A program made the translations under genes and the position numbers. A stretch of DNA of 44,646 nucleotides, taken from the NCBI GenBank assembly GCA_944341445.1, contig CALVLZ010000006.1:134738-179383 (forward strand), read 5' to 3'. Position 1 is the stretch's first letter. Each line of letters starts with the position of its first letter. Under the pieces are notes generated by a model, which was given only the letters and a program-made list of their open reading frames with translations, was not told the DNA's origin and did not search any database. The stretch is from an uncultured Clostridia bacterium (lineage in GTDB: Bacteria; Bacillota; Clostridia; Christensenellales; UBA1242). Below, piece after piece: positions 17,310 to 26,043 of this stretch.

Positions 17310-17759
17310 ATGAAAATTATTTCAACCAATAATGTTGCATATCACAATTATTTCATAATAAACACCTTGGTTGCTGGCATTGCATTAGAAGGTTCGGAAG
17401 TTAAATCAATTCGTTTAGGCAATGTTAATTTAAAAGATTCTTTCGTTTTAATAAACAAAGATATGGAAGTTTTCGTTAACAACATGTATGTTAAACCATA
17501 TGAGAAATCTTCAAGCTATGTTCCAAATGAAAGAAGACCAAGAAAGTTGTTACTAAATAAAAGTGAAATTAAAAAATTATATGATAAAGTGAAAGTTAAA
17601 GGTTTTACCATTGTTCCAACAAAATTATTTTTTGAAGAAAGTTTGGTTAAACTAGAAATTGCACTTGCGAAAGGTAAACATACTTACGACAAGAAAGAGT
17701 GTTTAAAACAAAATGATATAAAAAGAGATATGCAAAGAGAAATGAAAAACTATCAATAA
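17310..17759 (+). CDS. smpB: SsrA-binding protein SmpB
   Basis: 149 residues, standard. SmpB binds tmRNA and delivers it to stalled ribosomes for trans-translation. Motifs: the N-terminal NNVAYHNYFI replaces the usual N-K-A-x-H-x-Y-x-I, then ALEGSEVKSIRLGNVNLKDSF, the central RRPRKLLLNKSEIKKL, and IVPTKLFFEESLVKLEIALAKGKHTYDKKE. The C-terminal KRDMQREMKNYQ is the basic helix that enters the empty mRNA channel. GAGG precedes the ATG. tmRNA follows 14 bases after the stop, so the protein and its RNA partner are made side by side. Confidence 0.96.
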   Translation: MKIISTNNVAYHNYFIINTLVAGIALEGSEVKSIRLGNVNLKDSFVLINKDMEVFVNNMYVKPYEKSSSYVPNERRPRKLLLNKSEIKKLYDKVKVKGFTIVPTKLFFEESLVKLEIALAKGKHTYDKKECLKQNDIKRDMQREMKNYQ

Positions 17760-17773
17760 TCCATTTCCCCCAT

Positions 17774-18122
17774 GGGGGCGTAATGGTTTTGACGGGATTG
17801 TAAAGTTTATAATAAGCATGTCGCAGGGCTGTACTGCGTAAAAACGGCAATTAAAATTTACTTGCAGAAAACAAAACTGCTTTAGCTGCTTAGTTTATTG
17901 CGGCTTGTTTAATTAAATATCCCACATATTTAATTAGGCATCATTATTAGTGGGTAAACAAAATTAAAGCACCTACATTTAATTTTGTGCAATTAGTAGG
18001 GAAGCAAATTTAAGTTTTGTTAATTTATATTAAATTTGTTAAAAAAAATAAATTAACTAAGCATGTAGAAAGTTGTAAAGGTTCTTTTTCGGACGTGGGT
18101 TCAACTCCCACCGCTTCCACCA
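17774..18122 (+). ncRNA. ssrA: Transfer-messenger RNA (tmRNA)
   Basis: 349 bases. The acceptor stem pairs GGGGGCG (17774-17780) with CGCTTCC before the encoded CCA (18120-18122). The tRNA-Ala-like 5' part reads GGTTTTGACGGG and the 3' T-arm GTGGGTTCAACTCCCAC. The tag reading frame is GCA at 17864 to TAG at 17891, giving AENKTALAA (plus the charged Ala), ending in the usual ALAA degron. The nine-codon tag is near the short end of known tags. An in-frame TAA a few codons upstream makes GCA the likely resume codon. The 5' end is part of a CCCCCATGGGGG palindrome with precursor sequence. Confidence 0.96.
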
Positions 18123-18155
18123 ATTTAAATTACACAAGTTCAAAGGAGAATAATT

Positions 18156-19418
18156 ATGAACGTTTTAACAGTAATTTTAGATGTATTAGGAATTTTAGCA
18201 ATAATATGTTTTGGAGCTTTTTTAATTGCTCTTGTTGCAGATTTAATATTGTCTGTATTTGATAAGCATGAAGGAATTTTCTTCAATAAAAAACAAAAAG
18301 AAGATAAAGATGAAGATGTTGTTGTTTATTCAGATCGTGAAAATCCAAATCATGTTGAATATTTAGTTTATAATGAAGAACAAAAAACAACAAATGATGT
18401 TGATTACGATAAAGCTGCTGAAGAACAAATAAACGCAATGGGAAATAACAAAGTTGTTGAAGAAATAAACGTTGTTGAGGAACCAAAAGTTGAAGAAGTT
18501 CAAGCTGAAGAAATCATTGAAGAAAAAGAAGATTTCGAAAGAATTTTAAACGATGTTATGGATGAAGCAATTGTTCAAATTGAAAAAGAAAAAGCAGAAG
18601 AACAAATTGTTGTTGAAAAGAACAAAAAAGATGAAGAAAAAATAAAAGTTGTTTATCAAGTTGTTGAACCTGAAGAAGATGAATTTAAAAAATTAAGAGA
18701 TGATATTTTTAAAATTCGTAGATCTGCATTTAATGATTTACAAGACAAAACAAAAAATGATGCTGAAACTGAAAATTCTTTGGAAGATGAATATAAAAGA
18801 AAATTAAAAGAATTAGAAGATTTAAAACAAGAAAACGAAAAAATGGCTGCGGAAAAAGAAGAATTGTTAAAATTCAAAAAAGAAGCATTAGAAAAAACAA
18901 AACAATACGAAGAAGAAAAACAAAAACTTGAAGACCAATTAAAAGAAATTGAGTTAAAGAAAGGTGAAATTAGCACTGCATATTTCACTAAAGAAGAATA
19001 TGAAATTAAACTTTCTAAATTAAACTTAGAATTAAAGAAAGCTGAAACAGAATTAAAAAGAAACAAAAAAGATTTCACACCTCTTGAAAGAATTCATAAA
19101 TCTTTTGAAAAGGATAGTGAAAAATTAAAAAGAAAAGAAGCAATTGTTGCAAAACATCAAATTGCAATTTATGGCACTGCAAATATTTCTTCAATTGATG
19201 AAGCTAAAAAACAAAAATTAAATGAAGAAATTGAAACATTAAAAGAATTAAAAGAAAGTGTTAAAAATTGTGAAAAAGTTATTGAAGCAAACAAAGATAG
19301 ATATCCAGTTTTAAAGAAAGCTAATGAAATTTTAACTGCTAACGTTGAAAGAATTAAACAAGAAATTGAAGTTTGTGAAAAAGCTTTGCAATGGTTTGAA
19401 GAAAATGAAAATAAATAA
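18156..19418 (+). CDS. Membrane-anchored long coiled-coil protein
   Basis: 420 residues, unrecognised. One N-terminal hydrophobic helix (about residues 4-34, VILDVLGILAIICFGAFLIA and following) is followed by a Glu/Val/Lys acidic linker and then about 230 residues of nearly unbroken heptad-type sequence very rich in Lys, Glu and Leu. The coiled coil is interrupted near residues 290 (GEISTAYFTKEEY) and 350 (IAIYGTANISS). AAAGGAG precedes the ATG. The topology suggests a membrane-tethered scaffold, similar in outline to EzrA or MreC-like cell-envelope organisers but without motifs of either. It lies alone between tmRNA and a strong terminator. Confidence 0.75.
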   Translation: MNVLTVILDVLGILAIICFGAFLIALVADLILSVFDKHEGIFFNKKQKEDKDEDVVVYSDRENPNHVEYLVYNEEQKTTNDVDYDKAAEEQINAMGNNKVVEEINVVEEPKVEEVQAEEIIEEKEDFERILNDVMDEAIVQIEKEKAEEQIVVEKNKKDEEKIKVVYQVVEPEEDEFKKLRDDIFKIRRSAFNDLQDKTKNDAETENSLEDEYKRKLKELEDLKQENEKMAAEKEELLKFKKEALEKTKQYEEEKQKLEDQLKEIELKKGEISTAYFTKEEYEIKLSKLNLELKKAETELKRNKKDFTPLERIHKSFEKDSEKLKRKEAIVAKHQIAIYGTANISSIDEAKKQKLNEEIETLKELKESVKNCEKVIEANKDRYPVLKKANEILTANVERIKQEIEVCEKALQWFEENENK

Positions 19419-19446
19419 AACCACATATGTGGTTTTATTTTTTGTT
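19414..19446 (+). terminator. Terminator, perfect 14-bp inverted repeat
   Basis: AAATAAAACCACAT/ATGTGGTTTTATTT followed by more T, overlapping the stop codon of the coiled-coil gene. Diverged CATATGTG half-copies recur at 19455 and 19484. Confidence 0.9.
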
Positions 19447-19588
19447 TTATTTAACATATGTGTTTTAAAGCGTATATCTAACCGCATATGTGATGTTATT
19501 AATATGTTAAAATATTTATATGATTATGAAATAAAATGTAATAAATTCATATTTAAACTTATTAAAACAGAAATAATATATTAATTAT

Positions 19589-19617
19589 TTGTGAATATAA
19601 TCAATATATTATACAAT
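19589..19617 (+). promoter_or_regulatory. Promoter of the patatin-like gene
   Basis: TTGTGA (19589-19594), 17 bases, TACAAT (19612-19617). It covers an alternative in-frame GTG at 19591, which supports the downstream ATG at 19639 as the true start. Confidence 0.5.
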
Positions 19618-19638
19618 AAGTATAGTAGGAGAAGTATT

Positions 19639-20451
19639 ATGTTTTTAAACTTTTTTAAAAAGAAAAAACTTGGATTGGCTTTAGGCGGTGGAGCAACAAG
19701 AGGTTTTGCTCATCTTGGAGTATTAAAAGCGTTTGAAGAAAATGGAATAACATTTGATTTTATTGCGGGCACTAGTGTTGGTTCTTTGGTTGGTGCTATG
19801 TATGCCGCAGGTTTTAAGGCAGATGAAATTATTGAAATAAGCAAAACATTAACTCCAAAAGATATTAAAACAAATAAAATATTTTTTATGCCAAGCGGTC
19901 CAGAAGGAATTATGAATTTAATAAAAAAATATATTGGAGATATTGATGTTTCCGAATTAAAAACTCCTTTTTGTGCTGTTGCTTCTGATGTTAAAAGTGG
20001 AAATGAAGTTGATATTGTTAAAGGGAATTTAGCAGCAGCTGTTGCTGGTAGTTGTGCAGTCCCTGGAGTTTTTTCAGATGTTAAATTTGAAAACTATTCA
20101 TTGTTTGACGGTGGTTTATTAAACAACATACCATCAAATATCCCTAAAATGTATGGTTGTGATTATGTTATTGCTGTTGATATAAATTCCACACGTGGAA
20201 GCGGAACAGAAAGCGATAAGTATTTAGATAAATTATTAGCAGCTTTTAAAATGAGTATGAAAAGTAATGCATTAAAAGGTTATTTAAATGCAGATATTAT
20301 GATTCAACCAGATTTAAAAAGATTTAATGCCTCACAACTAGAAGGAATTGATGAGATGATAGAAGAAGGCTATAAAGCAACAATTGCTAAAATGCCTGAG
20401 ATAAAAAAGATGTTAAGCAGTTTTTTTAAATCAAAAAAACAAAACAATTAA
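19639..20451 (+). CDS. Patatin-like phospholipase (RssA/NTE family)
   Basis: 270 residues. Patatin-fold serine lipases use a Ser-Asp dyad. Here the oxyanion loop is LALGGGATRGFAHLGVL (residues 12-28), the nucleophile elbow is GTSVG (near 44-48) and the catalytic Asp is in DGG (near 157-159, LFDGGLLNNIPS). These are the hallmarks of the bacterial RssA/YlbK group, which act on phospholipids or related esters; the substrate is unknown. AGGAGA (19627-19632) fixes the ATG. The N-terminus is basic (FFKKKKLG) without a signal peptide, so the enzyme is probably cytoplasmic or at the membrane surface. The next gene begins ten bases after its stop. Confidence 0.9.
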   Translation: MFLNFFKKKKLGLALGGGATRGFAHLGVLKAFEENGITFDFIAGTSVGSLVGAMYAAGFKADEIIEISKTLTPKDIKTNKIFFMPSGPEGIMNLIKKYIGDIDVSELKTPFCAVASDVKSGNEVDIVKGNLAAAVAGSCAVPGVFSDVKFENYSLFDGGLLNNIPSNIPKMYGCDYVIAVDINSTRGSGTESDKYLDKLLAAFKMSMKSNALKGYLNADIMIQPDLKRFNASQLEGIDEMIEEGYKATIAKMPEIKKMLSSFFKSKKQNN

Positions 20452-20460
20452 TGAGTTAAT

Positions 20461-21591
20461 ATGTTAAAAACAAAAGATAATGTGAAAAAATTAAAAAATT
20501 ATAAAATAAAAATTTTTAGCATAACTTTGGTTATGCTAATCTTATTTATTAGTTTATTTTTTAATTCTAATATAAACAATGCTTTTAAACTTATTCCTAA
20601 CACAAGTTTTATTAACTCAAATTTACAAGTTCATTTTGTTGATGTTGGGCAAGGTGATGCAATATGTATTAGATTGCCAAACGATAAAACAATGCTAATA
20701 GATAGTGGAAATGTTAAAAACAAAAGTAAGTTTATAAAATATTTGGATGAAGTGTTTTTTAAAGATAAAGAAAAAATTTTTAATTATGTTGTAATAACAC
20801 ATTCAGATTTAGATCATATTGGTAATACTAATTATATAATTAACAATTATGTTGTTGAAAATTTTTTAAGACCTAACATATTAGCTTTTGGTGTTGATAA
20901 AGGTAGTTCAAACGGCCTTGTTGTAAATAGTGAAGAATATAAAAACTTAATAAATAATGTTAAGTTAAGAAATATAAACGATATGATTGTTGATAGTTCT
21001 TTTAATATTACAATTAATGAAAATTGCAATATTAAAGTTTTAAACCCAATTAATGAAATGCAATTAAGTGATGATGAAAATGATTTTTCACTTGTTATTA
21101 AGTTAACTTATTTTAATAATTCATTTTTGTTTATGGGTGATGCTAGTTCTGAAATAGAAAATGCACTTATGATGGCCTATTCAAAAGATGATTTAAAATG
21201 TGATGTTTTAAAAGTGGGGCACCACGGAAGTAAAAATTCAACATCATATTCATTTTTAGAGTTTATTGAAGCAAAAGATTTTATTATAAGTAGTGGCGAA
21301 AATAATTATAATTTACCTAATGTTGAAACGTTAGAAAGAATTAATAATTATTGCAGTGCAAATAATTTAGATTATAAAAATTCTGTTAAAAGAACAGATG
21401 AATTTGGCAATATTATTTATTGGTATAAAGATAATAATCTAACCCAAACAAACATTAACAACATTAACGAATTTTTGTATTTTGATTGGTATAAAATTGT
21501 GATAATACTAGAAATAGCGTGTTTAATTGTTTTAATTTTTAACATTTTAAAATGCTTTAAACTATTCAGGGAAACGTATGTGATTAAATAA
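20461..21591 (+). CDS. ComEC/Rec2-like metallo-beta-lactamase domain protein
   Basis: 376 residues. An N-terminal membrane helix (about 18-34) precedes a metallo-beta-lactamase-fold domain of the ComEC C-terminal type: VHFVDVGQGDA (near 57-67), the metal site THSDLDHIG (near 113-121), GDAS (near 226) and VGHHGSKNST (near 252). A second hydrophobic helix lies near residues 345-363. The ComEC channel domain is absent, so this is a stand-alone exported or membrane-tethered hydrolase; family members include nucleases and phosphodiesterases. The enzyme's substrate is not evident. The ribosome site is weak, and it likely shares the patatin-gene transcript. Confidence 0.85.
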   Translation: MLKTKDNVKKLKNYKIKIFSITLVMLILFISLFFNSNINNAFKLIPNTSFINSNLQVHFVDVGQGDAICIRLPNDKTMLIDSGNVKNKSKFIKYLDEVFFKDKEKIFNYVVITHSDLDHIGNTNYIINNYVVENFLRPNILAFGVDKGSSNGLVVNSEEYKNLINNVKLRNINDMIVDSSFNITINENCNIKVLNPINEMQLSDDENDFSLVIKLTYFNNSFLFMGDASSEIENALMMAYSKDDLKCDVLKVGHHGSKNSTSYSFLEFIEAKDFIISSGENNYNLPNVETLERINNYCSANNLDYKNSVKRTDEFGNIIYWYKDNNLTQTNINNINEFLYFDWYKIVIILEIACLIVLIFNILKCFKLFRETYVIK

Positions 21592-21593
21592 TA

Positions 21594-21622
21594 TTGAAAA
21601 AAGAAAATATTTATTATATAAT
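21594..21622 (+). promoter_or_regulatory. Promoter of the 166-aa gene
   Basis: TTGAAA (21594-21599), exactly 17 bases, TATAAT (21617-21622). Confidence 0.75.
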
Positions 21623-21652
21623 TAATTACTAAATAAAAGAGAGGTGGTCAAA

Positions 21653-22153
21653 TTGAAAACAAATATTTGTTTAATTGGTGTTAATTCAACATATATAAAA
21701 AACATTGCAAAACTTTTGGCTGCTGAACTCGAAATGTTTTATGCGGATGTTAATGAATTAATGAAGTTTGACTTAATAAATGTTTTAGAAGCAGAAAAAA
21801 TTTGCGGAAAAAGATATATAAAGGGTTTGGAAAAAAAGAAAATAAAAACAGTTAGCAGTTTTGAAAATACAATTATTACAACAAATTTTAATTCCTTAAA
21901 TAACAATGCCAACGTTAAAACAATTAAAGCAACTTCAATAATTATATTTTTAAATCAATCACAAAGTGAATGTATGAAAGATTTTTCAAAACAAGGTTTA
22001 TCAAAAGATGAGTTAAAAATTGAAAAATCTGTTTTTGAAGATAGAGTTGATTTTTGCAAAAAAATTTGTGATATAGAAATTAACACAAAAAAATATAAAT
22101 TTGAAAAAATATTATCATTAATTATGCAGGAATTAGAAAATTATTATAATTAA
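21653..22153 (+). CDS. Shikimate-kinase-like protein lacking the P-loop
   Basis: 166 residues. The layout follows small nucleotide kinases of the shikimate kinase type: a first strand CLIGVNSTYIKNIAKLLAAELEMFYADVNELM, a middle strand IIFL, and a closing FEDRVDFCKKICDIEINTKKYKFEKIL like the R-x-x-x-Y/F-x-x-x-A/C-D-x-x-I segment of that family. The Walker A lysine and Ser/Thr (GxxGxGK[ST]) are replaced by GVNSTYIKN, so ATP binding is doubtful and this may be a pseudo-kinase with a regulatory role. I chose TTG at 21653, since GAGGTGG (21641-21647) sits five bases upstream, rather than the GTG inside that site. The family assignment is inference. Confidence 0.6.
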   Translation: MKTNICLIGVNSTYIKNIAKLLAAELEMFYADVNELMKFDLINVLEAEKICGKRYIKGLEKKKIKTVSSFENTIITTNFNSLNNNANVKTIKATSIIIFLNQSQSECMKDFSKQGLSKDELKIEKSVFEDRVDFCKKICDIEINTKKYKFEKILSLIMQELENYYN

Positions 22154-22172
22154 AAAATTTTTTTAATTTTTT
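22149..22172 (+). terminator. Weak AT-only terminator
   Basis: AATTAAAAAA pairs with TTTTTTAATT and is followed by TTTT, overlapping the stop of the 166-aa gene. Confidence 0.5.
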
Positions 22173-22340
22173 GTATAATATATCAACTTTAGCATAAAAT
22201 ACTAATGTAAGGTGCCTAAAACATCTTACATAAATTCACAAAGCTTGTTATTTATTAAAATTTCTTAAATGTTTATTAAATTTTTTTAAAATGTTGTTCA
22301 AGCTTTTGTGAGAATAGAATAATAATTTATGTTATTATTC

Positions 22341-22379
22341 AAAAAAATAAGATGGTATTAAATATCATCTTATTTTTTG
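22341..22379 (-). terminator. Terminator of the PFOR gene
   Basis: On the minus strand AAAATAAGATGATATT/TACCATCTTATTTT (one mismatch) is followed by T. The PFOR stop codon lies inside the stem. The symmetric A/T flanks make it usable in both directions. Confidence 0.85.
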
Positions 22380-25300
22380 TTTGCTAAATCAAATAGTTCA
22401 TTATATTTTTTCAATGAATTGTTTTTTGCTATATTAAATAATTTTTTTGCAAGTTTTGGGTTTTCGTTTTGAAGAATTTTAAACCTGTTTTCTCCATTTA
22501 TAAAATCATTAAAATCAAGTTTAGGTTTTGAACTATCCAAAATAAAAGGATTTTTGTTTTCTTTAATTAGGTTAGGGTTGTATCTCCATAAATACCAATA
22601 ACCGCAATCAACAGCTTTTTTCATTTCTAAATTACTATTAGCCATATTAATTCCGTGATTAATGCAAGGGGCATAAGCAATAATTAATGAAACACCATTG
22701 TATGATTCTGCTTCTTTTAAAGCTTTAATATATTGTGTTGGGTTTGCTCCCAAACTAACTTGAGCAATATAAACATCTTTGTAAGTTTTAGCAATAAGTC
22801 CCAATTCTTTTTTAACTTTAGTTTTGCCACTTGTTGCAAATTTTGCAACAGCACCAATTGGTGTTGATTTGCTTGCTTGACCACCTGTGTTTGAATAAAC
22901 TTCAGTGTCTAAAACTAAAATGTTAATATTTTTTCCGCTAGCTAAAACATGGTCTAAACCGCCAAAGCCTATATCATATGCCCAGCCATCGCCACCAATT
23001 AACCAAACAGATTGGGTAATAAAAGCGTCTTTTAAATTTATTATGGAGTTATATAAATCTTCATTTATTAGATTTTTGTTTTCTTGCATCAACTTTAAAA
23101 TTTCATCTCTTAATATGCTTTCTTCTTCGTAATTTAATGCGTTAACATATTTTTCAATGCAATTATTTAAGTTAATGTTTATGTTTTTCATTTTTAGTTT
23201 TAATAATAAAGTTTTTAATTTTTCTTGTTTAATTTCAGTTCCAAGTTTAATTCCCAAACCAAACTCTGCATTATCTTCAAACAAACTGTTTGCCCAAGCA
23301 ATTCCATTTCCGTTTTCATCTTTTGCGTATGGGGTAGTAGGGCTACTTGCTCCATAAATACTACTACATCCTGTTGCGTTAGCAATAATCATATGGTTAC
23401 CAAACAATTGGCTTAAAATTTTAATATAAGGGGTTTCGCCACAACCTGCGCAAGCACCACTAAATTCAAAATATGGTTTTTTAAGAGCACAACCTTTTAT
23501 TGTGTGGTCCTTAAATATTTTGCTTTCACTTTGTTTTTCAGCAGAAACAAAGTTATAATTGTTATCTAAATCCTCTCTAATGTTTGAAGCTTCAGTCATA
23601 ACAATTGCTTTGGTTTTTGCAGGGCAAACACTTGCACAAACTCCACAACCTGTGCAATCTTCAGGGCTAACTTGAATAACAAAACGTAAATTAGGTTCTA
23701 AAGTTGCTTCTAAACTGTTTAAAGTTTTAGGGAATTTGTTTAATAAATCAATGCTAAACAAATATGGTCTTAACGCTGCATGAGGGCAGGCAAGTGCACA
23801 TAACCCACATTGTATGCAGTGTTCACTTTTCCATATTGGCAAAATTTGAGAAATGCCTCTTTTTTCTAATTTGCTTGTGTTTGTTGGAACTTTTCCGTTT
23901 GCAGTAAATGCTGAAACAGGCAATGAGTTGCCTTTTAAATCTTCAATAGGTTCAATATAATTTTTGTAGTACTCGCAATTTTTGTTAGAGCAGTGCAAAC
24001 AATTATTTGCAAAATCTATGTTTTTGTTAATACTAATTTTGTTAATATTTTTATAACCTTCATCTATTGCTTTTTTGTTTTGTTCAACAACTTTTGTTCC
24101 TTTTCTTCCGTAGTTAATTTCAGCAGAAACTTTCATCGTTTTTAAGCATTCATTAAAATCAGCAATGTTTATTAATTTGAAAAATGCAGATTGCATTATT
24201 AAATTAATTTTGTTTCCTAATCCTAAATTCTTTGCAATATTGTAAGCGTCAATGCAATACACATTAATGTTATTTTCAATTAAATAATTTTTGTGTTCTG
24301 GCTTTATTAATTCATTAATTTCTTTTTCAGAGCGTGATGAGTTAATCAACAATGTACCGTTTGTTTTTATTCCTGTGAAGATATCAAATTTGCTTAAATA
24401 AACATCGTTATTGCAGCAAACAAGGTCAACCTTTGTTGGAACAAAACTAAAGTTAACATCATTTTTGCCAAAACGTAAACTGCTTATTGTTGTGTTTCCG
24501 CTTTTTTTGCTATCGTATTCAAAATATGCTTGTGCATTTAATCCTGTTAATTCATTAATTATTTTTATACTGCTTTTGTTTGCACCAACAGTTCCATCAC
24601 CGCCATAACCATAAAATTTGCAAGTTGTGCAATCAGAATTTAATTCTAGTTCGCTGTATGGCAAACTTAGGTTAGTTACATCATCGTTAATTCCTATGGT
24701 AAAGTGTTTTTTAGAATTTTCGCTTATAGCATTAATAAATACTGATTTAACCATTCCCGGAGTGAATTCTTTGCTTGCTAAACCATAAACACCACCAAAC
24801 ACTTTAATTTTTGTTTTGCCTTGTTCCATTAAAGTTTGAACAACGTCTGCATAAAGTGGCTCTCCAACGCTACCATTTTCTTTTGTTCTATCCAAAACGG
24901 TTATAGTTTTTGTTGTTTTTGGAAGAGCGTTTATAAAATGTTTAACGCTAAATGGTCTAAATAATTTAACACAAACAACACCATATTTTGTGTTTTCAGT
25001 TTGGTTCAAAAATTCAACTGTCTTTTTAACAGTTTCACTTCCGCTTCCCATAATAACAATTAAATGTTCTGCTTTTTTATCGCCGTAATATTCAAATAAA
25101 GAATATTTTCTTTTTGTTAATTTATAAAATTCTTTCATTGTTTCAGAAACAATTTCTGGAACATTAATATAAAAACTATTGCTTGCTTCTCGGTTTTGAA
25201 AGTAAACATCTGGGTTTTGAGCAATGCCTTGAACGTATGGGTGAGTGGAGTTCAATCCGCTTTCCTTAAACTCTTTTATTTTATCTAGTGGTAACATTTT

Positions 25301-25870
25301 TTTAATAACAGAGTCTGAAATAGATTCAATTGTGTTAATTTCGTGGCTTGTTCTAAAACCATCAAAAAAATGCACAAATGGAACACTGCTTTTTAAAGTT
25401 GCAATGTGTGCAATTAATGCTAAATCTTGTGCTTCTTGAACTGATGCAGATGATAACATTGCAAAGCCTGTTTGTCTAACAGCCATAACGTCACTGTGGT
25501 CACCAAAAATTGATAATGCATGGTTAGCAACTGTTCTTGCGGCAACGTGAATAACACAAGGTTTTAATTCTCCTGCGATTTTATACATATTAGGTATCAT
25601 TAACAATAGGCCTTGAGAAGATGTGAAAGTTGTTGCCAAACTGCCACCAGATAAAGCACCGTGCAAAGCACCACTTGCTCCGCCTTCAGATTGCATTTCA
25701 ACAACTTTAACAATATCTCCAAAAATATTCTTTTTTCCATCATGCGCTTGTTTGTCGCAATACTCCGCCATAGTTGAAGATGGAGTGATTGGATAAATTG
25801 TTGCGCACTCACTTAATTTATAGGCAATTTCAGCACAAGCGGAATTACCATCAACAATAATTTTAGACAA
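22370..25870 (-). CDS. nifJ: Pyruvate:ferredoxin oxidoreductase, single-chain
   Basis: 1166 residues, typical of homodimeric PFOR. It oxidises pyruvate with CoA to acetyl-CoA and CO2 and reduces ferredoxin, the main pyruvate route of anaerobic fermenters. Order: pyruvate-binding domain (YPITPSSTMAEY near residue 26), the middle transketolase-C-like and gamma domains (YGYGGDGTVGANKSS near 421), the EKR domain (LPVSAF and YEKRG-like LEKRG near 645-665), two 4Fe-4S clusters (CIQCGLCALACP near 684, CTGCGVCASVCP near 740), and the TPP domain (CAGCGETP near 811, GGDGWAYDIGFGG near 960, YSNTGGQASKSTP). I chose TTG at 25870, four bases after GAGGTG. An unusual C-x2-C-x4-C lies near residues 622-632. 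Divergent from truA with its own promoter. Confidence 0.96.
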   Translation of the reverse strand: MSKIIVDGNSACAEIAYKLSECATIYPITPSSTMAEYCDKQAHDGKKNIFGDIVKVVEMQSEGGASGALHGALSGGSLATTFTSSQGLLLMIPNMYKIAGELKPCVIHVAARTVANHALSIFGDHSDVMAVRQTGFAMLSSASVQEAQDLALIAHIATLKSSVPFVHFFDGFRTSHEINTIESISDSVIKKMLPLDKIKEFKESGLNSTHPYVQGIAQNPDVYFQNREASNSFYINVPEIVSETMKEFYKLTKRKYSLFEYYGDKKAEHLIVIMGSGSETVKKTVEFLNQTENTKYGVVCVKLFRPFSVKHFINALPKTTKTITVLDRTKENGSVGEPLYADVVQTLMEQGKTKIKVFGGVYGLASKEFTPGMVKSVFINAISENSKKHFTIGINDDVTNLSLPYSELELNSDCTTCKFYGYGGDGTVGANKSSIKIINELTGLNAQAYFEYDSKKSGNTTISSLRFGKNDVNFSFVPTKVDLVCCNNDVYLSKFDIFTGIKTNGTLLINSSRSEKEINELIKPEHKNYLIENNINVYCIDAYNIAKNLGLGNKINLIMQSAFFKLINIADFNECLKTMKVSAEINYGRKGTKVVEQNKKAIDEGYKNINKISINKNIDFANNCLHCSNKNCEYYKNYIEPIEDLKGNSLPVSAFTANGKVPTNTSKLEKRGISQILPIWKSEHCIQCGLCALACPHAALRPYLFSIDLLNKFPKTLNSLEATLEPNLRFVIQVSPEDCTGCGVCASVCPAKTKAIVMTEASNIREDLDNNYNFVSAEKQSESKIFKDHTIKGCALKKPYFEFSGACAGCGETPYIKILSQLFGNHMIIANATGCSSIYGASSPTTPYAKDENGNGIAWANSLFEDNAEFGLGIKLGTEIKQEKLKTLLLKLKMKNININLNNCIEKYVNALNYEEESILRDEILKLMQENKNLINEDLYNSIINLKDAFITQSVWLIGGDGWAYDIGFGGLDHVLASGKNINILVLDTEVYSNTGGQASKSTPIGAVAKFATSGKTKVKKELGLIAKTYKDVYIAQVSLGANPTQYIKALKEAESYNGVSLIIAYAPCINHGINMANSNLEMKKAVDCGYWYLWRYNPNLIKENKNPFILDSSKPKLDFNDFINGENRFKILQNENPKLAKKLFNIAKNNSLKKYNELFDLANKK

Positions 25871-25898
25871 TTTACACCTCAAAATTTTTATTTATTTT

Positions 25899-25927
25899 AT
25901 TATAAATTTTTATAAAATCATTGTCAA
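25899..25927 (-). promoter_or_regulatory. Perfect-consensus promoter of PFOR
   Basis: On the minus strand: TTGACA (25927-25922), 17 bases, TATAAT (25904-25899), as expected for a highly expressed central-metabolism gene. Confidence 0.88.
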
Positions 25928-25973
25928 CTTTAGCATTATAAAGTTTATTTATTTTGCATTTAAAACTAAAAAC

Positions 25974-26002
25974 TTTACAAATAATTTTGTATAATTTATA
26001 AT
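25974..26002 (+). promoter_or_regulatory. truA promoter
   Basis: TTTACA (25974-25979), 17 bases, TATAAT (25997-26002), divergent from the PFOR promoter about 50 bases away. Confidence 0.78.
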
Positions 26003-26043
26003 AAAAAAACATTAATTGTTAAATAATTTTATGAGAGTTTTAA

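Noticed and set aside
18017..18262. ORF overlapping the 3' end of tmRNA
   Set aside because: It covers the tmRNA acceptor region and the start of the coiled-coil gene in the wrong frame.
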